Shown piece after piece: positions 34,000 through 35,851 of a stretch of DNA of 35,851 nt (positions are counted from its first letter, which is position 1; each line of letters begins with the position of its first letter). Below the pieces are notes generated by a model. It was not told the DNA's origin and made no database searches. It saw only the letters and a program-made list of their open reading frames with translations. Location: contig QCUB01000013.1 of assembly GCA_003210895.1 (NCBI GenBank), forward strand, positions 1 through 35,851. Reading direction: 5' to 3'. This DNA is from Prochlorococcus sp. AG-676-M04. Lineage in GTDB: Bacteria > Cyanobacteriota > Cyanobacteriia > PCC-6307 > Cyanobiaceae. The position numbers and the translations under genes were made by a program.

Positions 34000-35586
34000 T
34001 TATAAAGTTACTGGATCAGAACTAGTGATGCCCTCAACTTCAAGAATTGATTCAAGCAAATTTGTAGGAATAGGATCATCAATACTTAAAACCATAACAG
34101 CCTCTCCTCTTACAATTTTTCTACCAACTTGCATTGAGGCAATATTGACATTGTGGTCCCCTAGAAGGGAACCTAACTTTCCAATAATGCCCGGCATATC
34201 TCTATGCCTAGTTATAAGCATAAATCTACTTGGAGAAACATTAACTGGATATTGATCAATGCTAATTATTCTCAATTCGCCATCAGCAAAAATACTTCCT
34301 GCAACACTATGCTCACCATTATCTCCAAATGTAGTTAATTGAAGTGACCCGCTAGCAAATTCCGGTCTAGCCTCGTCTTTACTTTCAACAACTGAAATAC
34401 CTCTAGAATCTGCTTCAAGAGAAGCGTTAACATAATTTATTCTATCTCCTAGAGCCTTACTTAATAGACCTTTTAAACTGGCTATGATTAAAGGCTGTGA
34501 AGGGTGCTGCACAAATTCACCTTGAAGCCTTACCTCTAACTTTTGAATTTGTCCTCCAGAAAGTTGGCTTATTAAAAGGCCCATTGTTTCAGCTAATTGT
34601 AAATGAGGTTTAAGGCTATCCATAATATCAGGACTTAAACCCGGAATATTTACTGCTGTTCTTGCAGAAAGTCCCAAAAGAACATCTCTTATTTGTTCAG
34701 CAACATCTACAGCAACGTTCTCTTGAGCTTCCCTAGTTGATGCTCCTAAATGAGGTGTAAGGATTAAATTTTTATCAACTTTAAGTAGTGGTGAATTGGA
34801 GTCTAATGGCTCTTTAGCAAACACATCAATAGCTGCTCCTCCTATCAATGAATTATTAAGTGCCTCAGCTAAAGCTTCTTCATCAATTATTCCACCACGC
34901 GCACAGTTTATTAATTTTGCATTTTTTTTCATACTTTTAAGCACCTTCATATTTACTAGGTTTTCTGTTTCTGAAGTCCTAGGCAAATGTAAAGTTACAT
35001 AATCAGATTCCTCAAACAATGTTTTTAATTCGGACAATCTGACCTGTAATTGTTGTGCTCTTTCTGAGGAAACAAATGGATCATATCCATAAACATCCAT
35101 TCCAAGAGCATTGGCAACTTTTGCTACATGAGTTCCTATTTTTCCTAAACCTACAACACCTAGCTTTTTCTTAAACAACTCATTACCAACAAATTTTTTT
35201 CTTTCCCATTTACCCAAAAAAGTACTACTATTTGCAATTGGTATATTTCTTGATAATGCCAACATCATTGCAATTGTATGCTCGGCAGCAGCTATGGTAT
35301 TCCCTCCCGGAGAATTAACAACGAGTACCCCCTTTTGAGTAGCCGCCTTAACATCCACATTATCTACACCAACACCAGCTCTTCCAATTATTCTTAGTTT
35401 CTTAGAAGAATTAATAATATCTCCTGTAACTTGAGTGCCTGAGCGTATCATAAGAGCATCATAATCATGGATAATAGATGCCAATTCAGAGTTCGAGATT
35501 CCTATCTTCTGATCAACTTGAGCGACTTGGGAAAGAATATCAATTCCCGTTTGATCAATGGGGTCTGTAATTAAAACTTTTGTCAT
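34000..35586 (-). CDS. serA: D-3-phosphoglycerate dehydrogenase
   Basis: This 528-residue enzyme starts serine synthesis from 3-phosphoglycerate, a Calvin-cycle product. The NAD-binding GVVGLGKIG motif is at about 143-151, and catalytic R230, E259 and H279 are visible in NCARGGIIDEEAL, DVFAKEP and TPHLGASTREAQ. A long-form substrate-binding (ASB) domain (about 310-450) and a C-terminal ACT domain (about 455-528, MPGIIGKLGSLLG) follow; the ACT domain suggests allosteric control by serine. Length is typical of the long type. Confidence 0.96.
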   Translation of the reverse strand: MTKVLITDPIDQTGIDILSQVAQVDQKIGISNSELASIIHDYDALMIRSGTQVTGDIINSSKKLRIIGRAGVGVDNVDVKAATQKGVLVVNSPGGNTIAAAEHTIAMMLALSRNIPIANSSTFLGKWERKKFVGNELFKKKLGVVGLGKIGTHVAKVANALGMDVYGYDPFVSSERAQQLQVRLSELKTLFEESDYVTLHLPRTSETENLVNMKVLKSMKKNAKLINCARGGIIDEEALAEALNNSLIGGAAIDVFAKEPLDSNSPLLKVDKNLILTPHLGASTREAQENVAVDVAEQIRDVLLGLSARTAVNIPGLSPDIMDSLKPHLQLAETMGLLISQLSGGQIQKLEVRLQGEFVQHPSQPLIIASLKGLLSKALGDRINYVNASLEADSRGISVVESKDEARPEFASGSLQLTTFGDNGEHSVAGSIFADGELRIISIDQYPVNVSPSRFMLITRHRDMPGIIGKLGSLLGDHNVNIASMQVGRKIVRGEAVMVLSIDDPIPTNLLESILEVEGITSSDPVTL

Positions 35587-35688
35587 TTAAAGAGTTGTTC
35601 TTTAATTTTTTTACTTTAACTTAATCTATAGTAGAGATATCTTGTTTTATTAATTTGAATCAACAAACCAACATTTGAGGAATGAAAA

Positions 35689-35851
35689 TTGACTAAAAGT
35701 ATAGTGATATTTAATGAGTTAGAAAAATGCCTTGATCTTTTAAATGTTTTTAAGGACAAATCAATATTTCTAGCAGAATGTTTATTAATTTTGCCATCTA
35801 AAGAAAAAACAACTCCTGATCAACAACAATTATTAAATTTATCCAAAAATA
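35689..35851 (+). CDS. Start of an unknown gene, cut by the window edge
   Basis: An open frame begins at TTG 35689 and runs to the end of the window (54 codons). A stop codon two codons upstream (TGA 35683) makes this the earliest start, and a GAGG element 9 nt ahead supports it; GTG 35704 is the alternative. The visible part (SIVIFNELEKCLDLLNVF and onward) is mixed polar and hydrophobic, with no recognised motif. It diverges from serA. Confidence 0.45.
   Translation, partial: MTKSIVIFNELEKCLDLLNVFKDKSIFLAECLLILPSKEKTTPDQQQLLNLSKN

Noticed and set aside
1..35851. CRISPR array, insertion sequence or rRNA
   Set aside because: No regularly spaced repeats, transposase motifs or rRNA sequence were seen anywhere in the window.

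Overview
This strongly AT-rich, gene-dense window comes from a marine picocyanobacterium, most likely a high-light-adapted Prochlorococcus. The evidence is a high-light-inducible (Hli) protein, NblS, clock genes kaiB and kaiC without kaiA beside rplU/rpmA, several cyanobacteria-only families (DUF3119, DUF3086, DUF1825), a lumenal pentapeptide-repeat protein, short intergenic gaps and many TTG/GTG starts. The genus is an inference from gene content and order. No mobile element, CRISPR array or phage gene is visible, so this reads as core chromosome.

Layout. 1-2620: the 3' part of cobD, an hli gene with a small membrane protein 2 nt behind it, then on the minus strand three small unknown membrane or exported proteins and the nucleoid protein HU with a clear terminator. 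2620-3252 is the only long stretch without an obvious gene; it holds a hairpin, a possible 33-residue ORF, a 9-bp inverted repeat and a terminator-like hairpin. 3253-9632 (plus strand): glycogen debranching enzyme, a GPH-type sugar transporter, an MlaE-type permease with its DUF3119 neighbour, DUF3086 and plsY, with tRNA-Gly(UCC) inserted on the minus strand. 9619-12700: pyrF, tyrS and DUF1825 (minus), then a GIY-YIG protein (plus). 12724-14196: pepA.

14209-21089 is a long minus-strand cluster read purC > bamA > lpxC > fabZ > lpxA > lpxB > msrA. It covers outer-membrane protein insertion and the first steps of lipid A synthesis, and ends in an apparently exported methionine sulfoxide reductase. 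purD and nblS run the other way from purC. nblS meets kaiC tail to tail; kaiB and kaiC form the circadian module, and rplU-rpmA diverge from kaiB where kaiA would be expected.

27393-35851: a methyltransferase, truB, a SpoIID/LytB protein with a LysM inserted, RNase Z, a pentapeptide-repeat protein with a strong terminator, a Cys-containing unknown, ferredoxin petF, prmA, serA, and the start of an unknown gene at the right edge.

All identifications come from reading motifs in the translated sequence; no database search was run. The most useful leads are the missing kaiA, the structured region upstream of HU, the leader hairpins before rplU and before the pentapeptide gene, the LysM inserted in the SpoIID protein, and the exported MsrA behind the lipid A genes.
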